Counted from the first letter of the stretch, positions 8,286-17,768 are shown. The stretch is 64,000 bases of DNA from Mucilaginibacter sp. SG564 (GCF_013149275.1 NZ_JABGNA010000002.1:496001-560000); one strand, 5' to 3'. The notes: generated by a model from the letters alone, not told the origin. Program-made: numbers and translations.

Positions 8286-8633
8286 TCAAAATACACCTAA
8301 ATTGTAAATGTTTAATACAATATAAATAAATCCTGTAAACAGAATAACCGTACTGCAATACACCAGCAGATCGGACAATTGGAACCTTTTTGAATATGGC
8401 GGCTGCGGCTGCCTGGAGATGGATAAGTGTTTAACAGGTGCTTTTTTAAAGGTTACATCTGCCGGTTGCAGGTAAAGCATATCATGCCAGGTTTCATATA
8501 GCTGGGCAAAATACTGCTCATTCTCGGGATGGGCATTTATCCATTCCTTAATTTGCGTAATCTCCGCGGCGTTGACGGCATGGGTAATATACCTCACTAA
8601 TAAGTATGTAATTTCATTGTTATCCATACTCAA
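8286..8633 (-). CDS. Truncated FecR-like anti-sigma protein (N-terminal part plus one TM)
   Basis: A 115-residue protein. Residues 3-55 resemble the cytoplasmic N-terminal domain of FecR-type anti-sigma factors of Bacteroidota (ITYLLVRYITHAVNAAE, IKEWINAHPENEQYFAQL). A basic linker leads to one membrane segment near 90-112 (LLVYCSTVILFTGFIYIVL), after which the protein stops. The periplasmic FecR sensor domain is missing and no sigma factor gene is adjacent. It may be a remnant or a small regulator. The true start may be the second Met at 8627. It lies 23 bases upstream of the permease gene on the same strand. Confidence 0.6.
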   Translation of the reverse strand: MSMDNNEITYLLVRYITHAVNAAEITQIKEWINAHPENEQYFAQLYETWHDMLYLQPADVTFKKAPVKHLSISRQPQPPYSKRFQLSDLLVYCSTVILFTGFIYIVLNIYNLGVF

Positions 8634-8656
8634 ATTATCATTGAGGAAAATCCGTT

Positions 8657-11053
8657 TTAGTTATTCCTTATACTTTTCACAGGATTTGATATAGCCGCCC
8701 TGATGGCCTGAATGCTTACTGTTAAGAAGGCAATACCCAGCGCAACCACAGCCGCCAGGCCAAATACCCACCACGTAATTTCAATACGATACGCAAAATT
8801 TTGCAGCCAGTTATGCATGGCCCACCAGGCAATGGGGGTGCCTATAATAATGGCTATCATGATGAGCTTTAAAAAGCTGCCGGTTAACAGGCCAACGATA
8901 TTACTAACAGAAGCACCCAATACCTTGCGTATGCCTATCTCTTTGGTGCGCTGCACAGTAATTAATGATATTAAGCCCAGCATGCCTAAACAGCTGATAA
9001 CAATAGCTATGATAGAGCTGGTTTTGATGAGTTTGTTGATCATTTCATCTTTACGATAAAAATCGGCGAGTTGCTCATCCAGAAAATGATATTCAAATAC
9101 GTTTTGTGGAAATGCTACCTGCCACTTTTGTTGAATGGCGTTAATGGTTTGGCTTTGATGCTGTCCTGAAATTTTTACCGCGGCATACTCATACAAAGCC
9201 GATTTGGATGCAATTACGGCAGGATCAATTTTGTCATGTAAAGAATGGATATGAAAGTCTTTAACAACGCCTACAATGATCCCGTTTTTGTCGCTGAAAT
9301 CACCGTCTGTTAATTGGCGCCCAATAATCTGTTCGGGGTTTTTGATCCCTAATTTTAGCAATAGCTGCTCATTAACCAGATATGCGGTAGCATTGGTGTC
9401 TGTAGCGGTTATATTGCGGCCAGCCAACAGCTGTAAGCCAAAGGTTTTGGTATAGTTTTCATCACCAATTACACTTCTAACAGCGAATTTCTCCCATGGT
9501 TTATTATCAAAACGGATGGTGCCTCCTTTATCCGATGTTGAAGAAGGTGGACGGTAGCAAAAGCTCACGTTTTTAACATCGGGATTGGCGCTAAGCTCGT
9601 TGTGCAGAAACGATAGCTTTGCAGCGTCGTTATTTGGAACCGGGAGCATAATAACAGCATCTTTGTTAAACCCGAGATTGGCGTTTTTAAGAAATTTTAC
9701 CTGCAGGGTTATAATTAAAGTACAAACAATAAGCACCTGGGCTACTACATTTTGAGCAACAATTAACACCCCGCGCGATAATTTTGACGTAGGGTTAATG
9801 TTACTGATGATGTTTTTTAGAGCGTTTACCGGTTTAAACCGGCTGAGTATGACGGCCGGATAAAAACCGGCTATAAATACTACCAAAACGATCAACACAC
9901 CCAAAAATAAGATAAGGTTTTTGTTGATAGCCAAAGGCAGTTGAAGCCAGCTATTGAGCTGAGGTAAAAACAAAGCGGTCATTAAAACGGCTATAGCTGC
10001 GGCAGCCAGCGTTACATAAGCTGTTTCGGTTATAAATTGCCAGAAAATACCTTTCTGGGTGCTTCCTAAAACCTTGCGGGTACCAATTTCTTTGGCCCGG
10101 GTAAGGCTTTGGGCAGTAGCCATATTGATAAAATTAACACAGGCTATCAAGATCAATGCAAGCCCGATAGTGGCCAGTATCAATAGCAGTGGTTTGGCAA
10201 TGGTTCCGCTGTAGCGGTTGTCAAAGTGAATATCGACCAGGGGTTGTAAATGAAAATGATAAACGCCGCCGTATGCCTCCAGCGGTTTTTTAGTGATCTC
10301 TGGTATGCGCTGATCAACCGCTTTTAATGATTGATCATCATGTAATAATACGTATACATGGTTTTTAGAAGAAATAAAGCCAATATCGGTCCAAAAGTCT
10401 TTCATATCCGGATACATCGGTTTAACCGATGCAAGCGACAGGAACATTTTTGATTGTACATCGGTGTTTTTGGGATTATCCTCCAAAACACCAGTGATCG
10501 TTACGTTATATTTATTATCCAGCCTGATGGTTTTGCCGGTAGCATCTGTGGTATTAAAGTATTTTTTAGCCAGGTCGGCAGTAATAACAGCGGTATAAGG
10601 CTCTGTTAAGGGGGTATTTTGGTTGCCCGATATCCAGTTATAGCTAAATAGTTTGAACCAGTTATTATCAGTAAAGGCTACGGTTTCTGTTTCGTTAAAA
10701 AGATTTTGTTTGGTTGTGCCGGATTGAGTTGCAGCCACGGTAAAAGTGCGTTTTTCAAGCAATACCGTTTGATTTTCAACCGCTGGTATCCCCTGTTTTA
10801 GTATTTGTCCTAAAACGTAAGGCGTGCCCTGGTCATATTCAATGCTGCCATCGGGTAAATGCAGCTCGGTCACTGCACGGTATACGCGTTTGGCATTGGC
10901 GTGGTAGGTATCAAAACTTAAATGATATGAGATAAATAAAAACAGCACAATAGTACAGCTTATTCCCAGGGCCAGGCCAAATATATTGATGAGTGAATAA
11001 AACGGACGCTTGTAAAAATTTCGCCATGCTATTTTTAAGTAACTACGGATCAT
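8657..11053 (-). CDS. FtsX-like ABC transporter permease (MacB type)
   Basis: A 798-residue inner-membrane protein with the two-half MacB/FtsX layout typical of Bacteroidota. It starts MIRSYLKIAWRNFYKRPFYS and has a first TM near 20-40. A large periplasmic MacB_PCD domain follows, then three TMs near 285-400 with the motif ARAKEIGTRKVLGST. A second periplasmic domain precedes three final TMs with VQRTKEIGIRKVLGAS. No ATPase gene is adjacent, so the partner is elsewhere. Family members act in mechanotransmission, lipoprotein or peptide export, or sensing. A two-component pair lies directly upstream on the same strand and may control it; this is inferred from position. Confidence 0.9.
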   Translation of the reverse strand: MIRSYLKIAWRNFYKRPFYSLINIFGLALGISCTIVLFLFISYHLSFDTYHANAKRVYRAVTELHLPDGSIEYDQGTPYVLGQILKQGIPAVENQTVLLEKRTFTVAATQSGTTKQNLFNETETVAFTDNNWFKLFSYNWISGNQNTPLTEPYTAVITADLAKKYFNTTDATGKTIRLDNKYNVTITGVLEDNPKNTDVQSKMFLSLASVKPMYPDMKDFWTDIGFISSKNHVYVLLHDDQSLKAVDQRIPEITKKPLEAYGGVYHFHLQPLVDIHFDNRYSGTIAKPLLLILATIGLALILIACVNFINMATAQSLTRAKEIGTRKVLGSTQKGIFWQFITETAYVTLAAAAIAVLMTALFLPQLNSWLQLPLAINKNLILFLGVLIVLVVFIAGFYPAVILSRFKPVNALKNIISNINPTSKLSRGVLIVAQNVVAQVLIVCTLIITLQVKFLKNANLGFNKDAVIMLPVPNNDAAKLSFLHNELSANPDVKNVSFCYRPPSSTSDKGGTIRFDNKPWEKFAVRSVIGDENYTKTFGLQLLAGRNITATDTNATAYLVNEQLLLKLGIKNPEQIIGRQLTDGDFSDKNGIIVGVVKDFHIHSLHDKIDPAVIASKSALYEYAAVKISGQHQSQTINAIQQKWQVAFPQNVFEYHFLDEQLADFYRKDEMINKLIKTSSIIAIVISCLGMLGLISLITVQRTKEIGIRKVLGASVSNIVGLLTGSFLKLIMIAIIIGTPIAWWAMHNWLQNFAYRIEITWWVFGLAAVVALGIAFLTVSIQAIRAAISNPVKSIRNN

Positions 11054-11218
11054 ATTATACTAATTATTAAAAACCAGCAGCATATTTAATACCAAAAATA
11101 TAAAATGCTATCAGTCAGATGATTAATGGCCGTTTATGCTAATGTGATTGTTCGGTACCGAACAGGCGCGTTTGCTAATGATACAGGTGTATGAAATAGC
11201 TTAGCAAGGACTGTTGGA

Positions 11219-11854
11219 TTACAATAATTTCTGCTGTACTGCTGCCATTAATAGCTCTGCGGTGTTTTTCACTTCAAACTTTTGCAGCAGGTTTTTTCGG
11301 TGTGTATCAACGGTAAGGGGGCTCAGGAAAAGTTCTGTGGCAATGGCCGCTGTGGTTTTGCCCTGGGCTAGCAACTCCAGGATCTGTTTTTCTCTTTTGG
11401 TGATGGAAGCCACCTCATTTAGTCCGGCTTTTGAGGGGCGCCCCATGATCTCTTTGGCCTCGCGACTAAAGGAGATCAGCCCGTGCAGGGCTTCCTGTAT
11501 ACAGGTGAGCAATTCATCGGGCGATACATTTTTGAGCAAATAGCCGCTGGCGCCGCTCTGCAGCATTTGCAGCATCATACTGCGTTCGGTTTGATTGCTC
11601 AGCCCCAACACAATGGTTTCGGGCGAGATCTTCTTGATCTCCTTACATAACTCAATACCGCTCACATCGGGCAAACTAATATCTAACAATACCAGGTTTA
11701 CGTCGTTCTGCCTTAAAAAAGAAATAAACTCCATGCCCCTTGTAAAGCTTACCGTAGCATAAACAGCAGCTTCGGGTTTTAACAATGATTTCAGTCCCTC
11801 TATCACCATGGGGTGATCGTCAATAATGGCTATTATAATCTTATCCTGCCGCAT
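11219..11854 (-). CDS. NarL/FixJ-type response regulator
   Basis: A 211-residue two-component response regulator. The receiver domain (4-120) has the acidic pair IIDDHP near 10-14, phospho-acceptor Asp58 in LVLLDISLPDVSG, and a conserved Lys near 105 (LLKNVSPDE). A LuxR-type HTH spans about 145-205 (ITKREKQILELLAQGKT...LSPLTVDTHRKNLLQKF). Its start overlaps the kinase stop by 14 bases, so the pair is translationally coupled. The target is unknown; the permease downstream is a candidate. Confidence 0.93.
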   Translation of the reverse strand: MRQDKIIIAIIDDHPMVIEGLKSLLKPEAAVYATVSFTRGMEFISFLRQNDVNLVLLDISLPDVSGIELCKEIKKISPETIVLGLSNQTERSMMLQMLQSGASGYLLKNVSPDELLTCIQEALHGLISFSREAKEIMGRPSKAGLNEVASITKREKQILELLAQGKTTAAIATELFLSPLTVDTHRKNLLQKFEVKNTAELLMAAVQQKLL

Positions 11855-13805
11855 TTAATTCGATGTTAATGGTGGTCCCTTCATTGATCACCGATTCTAT
11901 ATCCATTTTCCCCTTCATATAGTCTACCCGGTTTTTAATATTACTAAAGCCTATCCCTTCGGCATCTAAGGCCGCCTGGGTATCAAACCCAATGCCGTTA
12001 TCTTCAATAGTTATTAAAAAGATCTCGTCGTTTTGGCTGCATTGTAATATGATATTGCTGGCTTGCGCGTGCCTTACCGCATTTGATAAAAGCTCCTGTA
12101 CAATACGATAAATGTTAGCCTGTATAACCGCGGGCATATCTTTCCGGATATCATAAGCCTGGAATTTGATCCTGGTTTGTGTGCTCATCAATGATTCGCA
12201 CAGATCGCGCAGGGCTGTTTCCAAGCCCAGCCGCAGCAGGCTTTCGGGCATCATGTTGCGGGCTATGCGCCGCAACTCTGCCACCGAATGGTCCAGCTGC
12301 AATATCACACCGTCAAGCTCCTGGTGCCCTGCCGCCTTAGCCTGTCCCGAAAGTTTTATTTTGATACCCGAAAGCATGCCGCCCAGGCCATCATGCAGAT
12401 CGCGGGCCACACGTTGCCGTTCCTGCTCTTCGCCGGTAAGCATGGCCTGGGTAAATTTGAGCTGCTGCTGCTGTTCTATCTCTTTTAACTGTTGCTGATG
12501 GTTCAGTTCCTTTTGTTGCGCCAGTTTTTTGCTGTTGCGATAATAGTAGATCAAAAATACCGTAATGATGAGTAAAGTGATGCTGGCAATACCCAGTAAC
12601 CAATTGGTCAGTTTAGCTTTTTGCCTGCCAGCTTCCAGCTCCGTAATTTTTTTCTGTTTTTCGGCAGTCTGGTACTTTATTTCCAGCGAGTTTATTTTGG
12701 TTTCCAGGGTACTGTGGGCTATGCTATCGCTCAGGGCGCTGTACCGTTTCATCCAATCATAGGCTCCGGCCTTATCCTTGAGTTCTTCATCAGTTAGCGC
12801 CAGACAATAAAATAACTGCGACCGGTTTGAGGCGATGTTCATGAACGGCTTACGGTGGCTAAGATCAAGCGCAACACTCTTGGCCTGCTGAAAGGATTTT
12901 TTATTATACAGGGCATAAAATTTTTGCATCAGCAGCCGCTGTTCCGGATACTCCTGCTGTAATTTTTGCGCCAGCGCAATACCCTTATCAATAACGCTGA
13001 GCGATTGATCAAACTGCCCGGCTATAGTAAGGCGCATGCCCTCGCCGGCATAATAATCAAGCCAGATATCGGCATCGGGGTAAGGTGTTAGTAAAACGCG
13101 CATGCTATCCAACATGGCGGCGGCTTGTGTTGCCTTGCCCGATAGTGAATAGTTTTCAGACAGTGTATGATAGGCCGATGCCAGGTATTGCGCATCTTTC
13201 GGCGCATTTTTAAGTGTGGCAATGGCTTTAAAAAGATAAATCTCGGCTTTTTTAAAATTGTTTAAATTTTTAAACGCGAAAGCTATATCCAGGTAAATTT
13301 TACCAGTATAACCGCGGTCGCCGGCCTGTTGGGCCAATGGAAGGGCCTGGTTCAGGAGGATGTTTACGTAAGCTTCGGGGTTGTCATTTTTATATTGCAG
13401 CAAGCGGGCATAGTCATGCAGGCCTTTGGCTCGTATCAAATAAGCATCGGCGGTATGATACTTTTGTAGTTCTTTATCGGCTTGTAAATACGTTTTTATA
13501 GCCGAGTCGGGGCGCGAACCAGGTAATGTACCCGCCTGGAAAACCAAAAAAACAGATCGCAGGTATTTATTGTCGCCGCTGTATTTACGCCCCTGCTGTA
13601 AGTATTGGCGGGCCTTTAAGGTATCTTCCGACAGGATAAAATAATCTGTTAGCCGGAAACAGCTGCGGGCCTTGGCGCTATCGGGTACAGGGGTGTTTAG
13701 GGCTAAGCGTATGCTGTCGGCATAATGCTTTCCGTTAAGAGGCAGCTGCGCGCGACTGCTCAAGGCTATCGCCATAAAAACTATCAGATTGTAATATTTT
13801 TTCAT
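11841..13805 (-). CDS. TPR-containing sensor histidine kinase (HisKA_3)
   Basis: A 654-residue kinase. A signal sequence (MKKYYNLIVFMAIALSSRAQ) is followed by a periplasmic TPR-like helical region to about 385. There is one TM near 400-420 (NWLLGIASITLLIITVFLIY), then a coiled-coil Gln-rich linker. The HisKA_3 dimerisation domain has the phospho-acceptor His in RVARDLHDGLGGMLSGI. The C-terminal HATPase_c has motifs IVQELLSNAVRHA and DNGIGFD. The whole is the usual Bacteroidota sensor architecture partnered with NarL-type regulators. The ligand is unknown. Confidence 0.93.
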   Translation of the reverse strand: MKKYYNLIVFMAIALSSRAQLPLNGKHYADSIRLALNTPVPDSAKARSCFRLTDYFILSEDTLKARQYLQQGRKYSGDNKYLRSVFLVFQAGTLPGSRPDSAIKTYLQADKELQKYHTADAYLIRAKGLHDYARLLQYKNDNPEAYVNILLNQALPLAQQAGDRGYTGKIYLDIAFAFKNLNNFKKAEIYLFKAIATLKNAPKDAQYLASAYHTLSENYSLSGKATQAAAMLDSMRVLLTPYPDADIWLDYYAGEGMRLTIAGQFDQSLSVIDKGIALAQKLQQEYPEQRLLMQKFYALYNKKSFQQAKSVALDLSHRKPFMNIASNRSQLFYCLALTDEELKDKAGAYDWMKRYSALSDSIAHSTLETKINSLEIKYQTAEKQKKITELEAGRQKAKLTNWLLGIASITLLIITVFLIYYYRNSKKLAQQKELNHQQQLKEIEQQQQLKFTQAMLTGEEQERQRVARDLHDGLGGMLSGIKIKLSGQAKAAGHQELDGVILQLDHSVAELRRIARNMMPESLLRLGLETALRDLCESLMSTQTRIKFQAYDIRKDMPAVIQANIYRIVQELLSNAVRHAQASNIILQCSQNDEIFLITIEDNGIGFDTQAALDAEGIGFSNIKNRVDYMKGKMDIESVINEGTTINIELNAAG

Positions 13806-14176
13806 TGGTTTAAGCTGAAGACTTTGGTAGATGCAGGATAATCAGGGGCCTAAATTTAATGGTAAAGTTTTCTTTTATCCAAATACCAGCCCTGAAATTC
13901 CTTTTATGCAAAGTTGAATTATTTAAAAAGCATTAAAAATACCTAACTATAGGTATAAAAAAATACCAGATATACCTGATTGTTTGGTGTGATTACCCAC
14001 CCTACTTTTGAAACGCCTACTCCCTAACATGGCACCCGCCGACAAATAGATTGAAAACGTATTGAGGAAGAAAGGATAAAAACAACAATTAAGAACAACA
14101 AGCTTGCCCTTATCCGCCGATCGCGGATATGGAAATTTTATAATTAATCAATCACAAACAATTTAAAACAACTCTT
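13806..14176. other. Divergent intergenic region with a dyad at 13939-13956
   Basis: 371 bases between the kinase gene (minus) and a lipoprotein gene (plus). A 7-bp dyad ATACCTA-4-TAGGTAT sits at 13939-13956, and a similar half site (TATACCTG) lies about 14 bases further at 13971-13978. NarL-type regulators bind such short dyads, so this is a candidate autoregulatory site. No gene is seen. Confidence 0.45.
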
Positions 14177-14647
14177 ATGAAAAAAGCAATTTTATGGATA
14201 AACCTTGTCGTTTTGGGTTTATTAACATTTAGCGGATGTTCCAGCAAGAAAAACGATCCGGACCCAACCCCAGGCATCACTCAAAAGAACATGAAGTTCA
14301 CCATGTCAACCACCGGTTTGCTGGCATCTGATGATTTTGACCTGGCTATTGTAGGTACCACAGCAACAGCCAATACCACAACTATTTTTAAATTAAATGG
14401 TGTTGTACAACCCAATCAAACATCGCTTACCATAACAAATGCCCAGTTCAGGGCCGGGCAGGTGGTTATAGAAACAACCACACCAATATATCTTGCTGCT
14501 ATTTCTACGGGTGGGTTTAGCGCTACTGCAGGACATAGCTTTACTTTTAAATTGGAACCTGTAATTGACGGAGCCGCGCAGCCCGTCATCACCAAAACCA
14601 TTACTACAACGCCTTATTCTGGCGATTTTGAATATAAGGCAAATTAA
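14177..14647 (+). CDS. Small lipoprotein of unknown function
   Basis: A 156-residue lipoprotein with a signal segment and lipobox FSGC (Cys21), then the usual Ser/Lys/Asp stretch CSSKKNDPDPTPG. The rest is a Thr-rich, probably all-beta domain of about 120 residues with no family I recognise. It is divergent from the two-component kinase and ends 50 bases before a strong terminator, so it is probably transcribed alone. It may belong to the regulon of that system; this is only positional inference. Confidence 0.8.
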   Translation: MKKAILWINLVVLGLLTFSGCSSKKNDPDPTPGITQKNMKFTMSTTGLLASDDFDLAIVGTTATANTTTIFKLNGVVQPNQTSLTITNAQFRAGQVVIETTTPIYLAAISTGGFSATAGHSFTFKLEPVIDGAAQPVITKTITTTPYSGDFEYKAN

Positions 14648-14696
14648 TAACGACACTCCTATCCTTATCAATATTAAATAACAACATCTTTATCTT

Positions 14697-14728
14697 AAAA
14701 ACCCCGGACGCGAGGCCCGGGGTTTTTT
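14697..14728 (+). terminator. Terminator after the small lipoprotein gene
   Basis: GC-rich stem CCCCGG/CCGGGG extended by A/T pairs with a 9-base loop, then TTTTTT. It lies between convergent genes. Confidence 0.85.
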
Positions 14729-14755
14729 ATTTAGATGAAGGCAAGGGGTATTAAA

Positions 14756-15286
14756 TTACTGTTTGATCAACTGAATATCAAAATGCAGCTTGATTTCTTC
14801 GCCTATAATTAAAGCACCAGTGTCGGTAAGCATGCTCCAGGTAAGGCCATAATCTTTACGGTTAATTTTTCCGCTTGCCTCAAATCCGGCCCGCACATCG
14901 CCATTGCGTCCTTTACCGATGCCGGTAAATTCTACATCCAGTACAATAGGCTGGGTGTTTTGGCGTATGGTTAAATTGCCTGTGAGTTCATACTTGCCGG
15001 CTTGCTTTTGTAATAATCCGTTAAAAGAGATCTGGGGAAATTGATTGGTATCAAAAAACTCCTCCCCCTTAAGGTGTCCATCCCTTATTTCGTGCTGGGT
15101 GTTAATACTGTTTGCGTCTATCGCCAAATTAATTGCTGCGTTGTCGAAATCTTCTTTGGGGCTAATTACATCACCCTTAAATGTTTTAAAAGTACCGGCA
15201 ATATTTGATATGGCCAGGTGCTTTACTTTGAATTGTATCTCGGAGTGATCGGGGTCAATTGACCATGTTGATTTTATGTGTTCCAT
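14756..15286 (-). CDS. YceI-family protein
   Basis: A 176-residue YceI-like lipocalin-fold protein spanning the whole sequence. Its hallmarks are TWSIDPDHSEIQFKVKHLAIS at the N-terminus, the GTFKTFKGDV motif, DANSINTQHEIRDGHLKGEEFF, and a terminal GEEIKLHFDIQL. Family members bind polyisoprenoid lipids or act in stress responses. No signal peptide is present, so this one appears cytoplasmic, as many Bacteroidota versions are. It lies downstream of a Crp/Fnr regulator on the same strand but has its own promoter match. Confidence 0.92.
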   Translation of the reverse strand: MEHIKSTWSIDPDHSEIQFKVKHLAISNIAGTFKTFKGDVISPKEDFDNAAINLAIDANSINTQHEIRDGHLKGEEFFDTNQFPQISFNGLLQKQAGKYELTGNLTIRQNTQPIVLDVEFTGIGKGRNGDVRAGFEASGKINRKDYGLTWSMLTDTGALIIGEEIKLHFDIQLIKQ

Positions 15287-15306
15287 TATCCTTATTTATT
15301 TGAACA

Positions 15307-15335
15307 CAAAATTAAAACGCAGTCAGCCGGCACAA
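15307..15335 (-). promoter_or_regulatory. Putative promoter of the YceI gene
   Basis: On the minus strand a -7 box TAATTTTG (15314-15307) is preceded by TTG (15335-15333) with an 18-base spacer. It lies about 20 bases before the ATG. This fits the Bacteroidota sigma-A pattern. Confidence 0.55.
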
Positions 15336-15384
15336 GATGAACCAGGTTATGAAATGCGGGGCGAAATCTTGAACCGGATTAAGC

Positions 15385-15966
15385 TTACTTTAATAACAAC
15401 CGCTTACGGATCTTGCTCAAAAACTCGGGGGTTATACCCAGGTAGGATGCAATGTATTTTTGAGCGATGTACTGATCTATATTGGGGAATCTCGATTGAA
15501 ACCTTACATAGCGCTCCTCTGCGGTTAATGAATAACTTTCAATAAAGCGCAATTGCTGCCTGATGAGTGAGGTTTGAAACGTGATGCGGAAATAGCGTTC
15601 AAACTTGGGATATTTTTCAAATAATTGATCCTGGGCCGACCGGGGTAACAGCAGCAGTTCGCCATTGCTCAGGCCTTTAGTTGAATAGATGGTTCTGGGG
15701 TCGGCGCTTAAGCTAAACAGATCGCCGCTCCACCAGCCTTGCGCTGCAAACTGAACCACATGGTCATCACCAGCCTGATCGGTATAATAGCTCATGATAT
15801 ACCCGGAATTCACAAACATGATATAGCGGGCAACATCCCCGTTTTGTACAATCAGTTCATCATGCCTGAATGGCCTTGAAATTAAAACAGATTCCAGGTA
15901 TGTCCGTTCATCCGAGTTTAGCTGAACGTGTTCATTAATATTAGAAAGGATGATTGCGCTATTCAT
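15385..15966 (-). CDS. Crp/Fnr-family transcriptional regulator
   Basis: A 193-residue regulator. An N-terminal cyclic-nucleotide-binding-like beta-roll spans about 15-125 (LISRPFRHDELIVQNGDVARY, FVNSGYIMSYYTD). A long dimer helix follows, and the C-terminal HTH has the Bacteroidota-typical end YIASYLGITPEFLSKIRKRL. The cAMP-binding residues are not clearly kept, as is usual for this group. It is upstream of yceI on the same strand, separated by 98 bases, and may control it. Confidence 0.9.
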   Translation of the reverse strand: MNSAIILSNINEHVQLNSDERTYLESVLISRPFRHDELIVQNGDVARYIMFVNSGYIMSYYTDQAGDDHVVQFAAQGWWSGDLFSLSADPRTIYSTKGLSNGELLLLPRSAQDQLFEKYPKFERYFRITFQTSLIRQQLRFIESYSLTAEERYVRFQSRFPNIDQYIAQKYIASYLGITPEFLSKIRKRLLLK

Positions 15967-16138
15967 TTGCTCGGGTAAAAAAGCAAAGTAACCAAAATTT
16001 ATGGGTTTGTTGCTGCTAAGACAGGCCGCTCTTTACCACAAAAAAACAGGTATTCACCGACATCTTTAATCATGCCGCCAATTTTGCCTTCATATAAGTA
16101 ACCAGCTACCCTAATTTGGCTGAATAAAAAATTGTGTC

Positions 16139-16480
16139 ATGAATGATGATTATATCAACACCACTGCCATATTTGGCGAGGTAAAAAAGCAGATCCTGTC
16201 AAAAGAATTCAAATATGGCCAGCTCACCAATTTATTTGGCCGAACAACGGTTGACTTTAGTAATGCCGATCTCAACGGAGCGGTAGTATTAGATTGCACT
16301 CAGTTTTGCGGGGAGATCAGGATCAAGGCGCCGGCAGGCTGGCATGTGATCCCGGAGGTAACCAATATTTTTATGGTGGTAGACGATAAACGGCGAAACC
16401 GCTATGTAGATACGGATAAAAATAAAACACTCATACTGCGTGGAGTTGGCATTTTTGCCAGCATTAATATTATGGATTGA
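16139..16480 (+). CDS. LiaF-like C-terminal domain protein (no membrane part)
   Basis: A 113-residue protein that matches the soluble C-terminal domain of LiaF/YvqF proteins (DUF2154-like): IFGEVKKQILSKEFKYGQ, IFGRTTVDFSNADL-type strand pairs, and GWHVIPEVTNIFMVVDDKR. LiaF proteins inhibit the LiaRS cell-envelope stress system in Firmicutes. In Bacteroidota soluble copies are common and uncharacterised. The membrane helices usually found before this domain are absent. It is convergent with the next gene, with only one base between stops. Confidence 0.75.
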   Translation: MNDDYINTTAIFGEVKKQILSKEFKYGQLTNLFGRTTVDFSNADLNGAVVLDCTQFCGEIRIKAPAGWHVIPEVTNIFMVVDDKRRNRYVDTDKNKTLILRGVGIFASINIMD

Positions 16481-16481
16481 G

Positions 16482-17060
16482 TTAATTTATAAATAGATAA
16501 CTGCATACCAAACGGAGATAAAGTAATACCGCCAAACCGCTGTTTATCAAAAAGATGCTCCGCTTTGTTTTGCTTTCAGAAAGAAAATTTATGATTAACT
16601 GACCTAGGATATCAAATATTATAGAAAGTTCAAGTATCCCAACAGCAAGGTCAAAACCATTGAAATGCTGAAACCCTATTTTTAGCTGTTGTAAACTCAT
16701 AATACAACAAAAGTAAAACAGGTAATAAAGTATGGCGGATATATGTAATCCGGCGATGATAAATACAGCAACTAATAAAACCAACTTAGCAGCAATATTT
16801 AAAATGCCGAATAATTTAAATTCTTTATCCCGAATTGCAGCATCCTGATTTTCTTTAGGTTTTAATCCCACTATAAAGAAAAAGGTTAAGCCTATTTTTA
16901 CTTTTACCTTTTTTATATAAATACAAAAAATATTGTCAATGCCGATCTCTACTTCTTCTATCTCCCGTTTAACTATTTTAGTAAACAAAAAAAACAATAT
17001 GCCAATGTAGCTAAACTGAATACTTAAAGTAACAATAAGATATGTGAATATATGATGCAC
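16482..17060 (-). CDS. Hypothetical membrane protein
   Basis: A 192-residue protein with about four hydrophobic segments: residues 5-27, about 85-110, 110-130 and 150-190. A charged loop lies near 28-55. I recognise no family. It is 16 bases downstream of the exonuclease gene on the same strand, so the two may be co-transcribed. AT content is somewhat above the neighbours. Confidence 0.6.
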   Translation of the reverse strand: MHHIFTYLIVTLSIQFSYIGILFFLFTKIVKREIEEVEIGIDNIFCIYIKKVKVKIGLTFFFIVGLKPKENQDAAIRDKEFKLFGILNIAAKLVLLVAVFIIAGLHISAILYYLFYFCCIMSLQQLKIGFQHFNGFDLAVGILELSIIFDILGQLIINFLSESKTKRSIFLINSGLAVLLYLRLVCSYLFIN

Positions 17061-17076
17061 CGCTGTCGTGACTTGG

Positions 17077-17595
17077 TTAAAACTTAATTTTTAATCCATA
17101 TTCGTACTTCATCGTTAATAGGGCTTCTGCATTTCCTTTTGCATCATCTACCGGGTGATGTGTATGCGTTGTTTTTCGCAAATGTTTAAATGTTTTAAAA
17201 GTGTCTTTTTCTATCCCTTTATATAAACTACCTAAATTTTGTGAACTAAACCCAAAAGGATTTTCGCCTGTAAAATGATGAAAATACCAGCAAATGAACA
17301 TCCAATCAAATCCATTATTGTCGCTAATAAATATTGGCCTGTCTTTGCAAACTTTTTTTATCCATTCGGCAAACTCAAGCATCACTTTTTTAGGATCATC
17401 AAAAGATAAAACATCTTCCCTTGTATGCCCGGAAACGGCTAAAGCCTCCGGGATAAATTCTTCTGAAATTGGTTTTAATTTTCCGTAAAACGTTTCATTT
17501 AAATCGTTACTTACCAGAACAGCTCCAAATGAGATCATAGAATAATCGCCCGGTATTGGTCCATCGCTTTCAATATCAACCATTATATATGCCAT
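17077..17595 (-). CDS. DEDDh 3'-5' exonuclease (RNase H fold)
   Basis: A 172-residue protein with the exonuclease motifs in order: VDIESDG (Asp7, Glu9) in Exo I, SDNNGFDWMF in Exo II, and the H-x4-D site THHPVDDAKGNAEAL in Exo III. The compact form matches the 3'-5' exoribonuclease/DnaQ-like proteins found alone in many genomes, which degrade RNA or DNA ends with two divalent metals. The substrate is not predictable. It has no signal peptide and acts in the cytoplasm. Confidence 0.87.
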   Translation of the reverse strand: MAYIMVDIESDGPIPGDYSMISFGAVLVSNDLNETFYGKLKPISEEFIPEALAVSGHTREDVLSFDDPKKVMLEFAEWIKKVCKDRPIFISDNNGFDWMFICWYFHHFTGENPFGFSSQNLGSLYKGIEKDTFKTFKHLRKTTHTHHPVDDAKGNAEALLTMKYEYGLKIKF

Positions 17596-17718
17596 CGAAT
17601 TATTGTTTTATTTTAAATGTTTATTATTGCTAATCTACAAATAAAGCTCATTCTATATATTAAACTTGTCAGTTTCCACGGGTCTTCATATCATCCAGAT
17701 GTAACAATTCAGCAATAT

Positions 17719-17744
17719 AAATGAACAGACTTGTATGTTCATTT
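17719..17744. promoter_or_regulatory. Palindromic operator for the TetR regulator
   Basis: Perfect 9-bp arms AAATGAACA and TGTTCATTT around an 8-base centre. The site overlaps the -33 region of the tetR-like gene, which fits autorepression by TetR-family proteins. Confidence 0.7.
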
Positions 17745-17761
17745 GTGAAAATATACCTTTG
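17731..17761 (+). promoter_or_regulatory. Promoter of the TetR gene
   Basis: TTG at 17731-17733, a 20-base spacer, and -7 box TACCTTTG at 17754-17761. The ATG follows 7 bases later, so the transcript is nearly leaderless. The operator palindrome covers the -33 box. Confidence 0.6.
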
Positions 17762-17768
17762 TTTCACC

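Noticed and set aside
12166..12498. 110-residue plus-strand frame
   Set aside because: Antisense to the histidine kinase core; low-complexity Ser/Arg/Cys composition.
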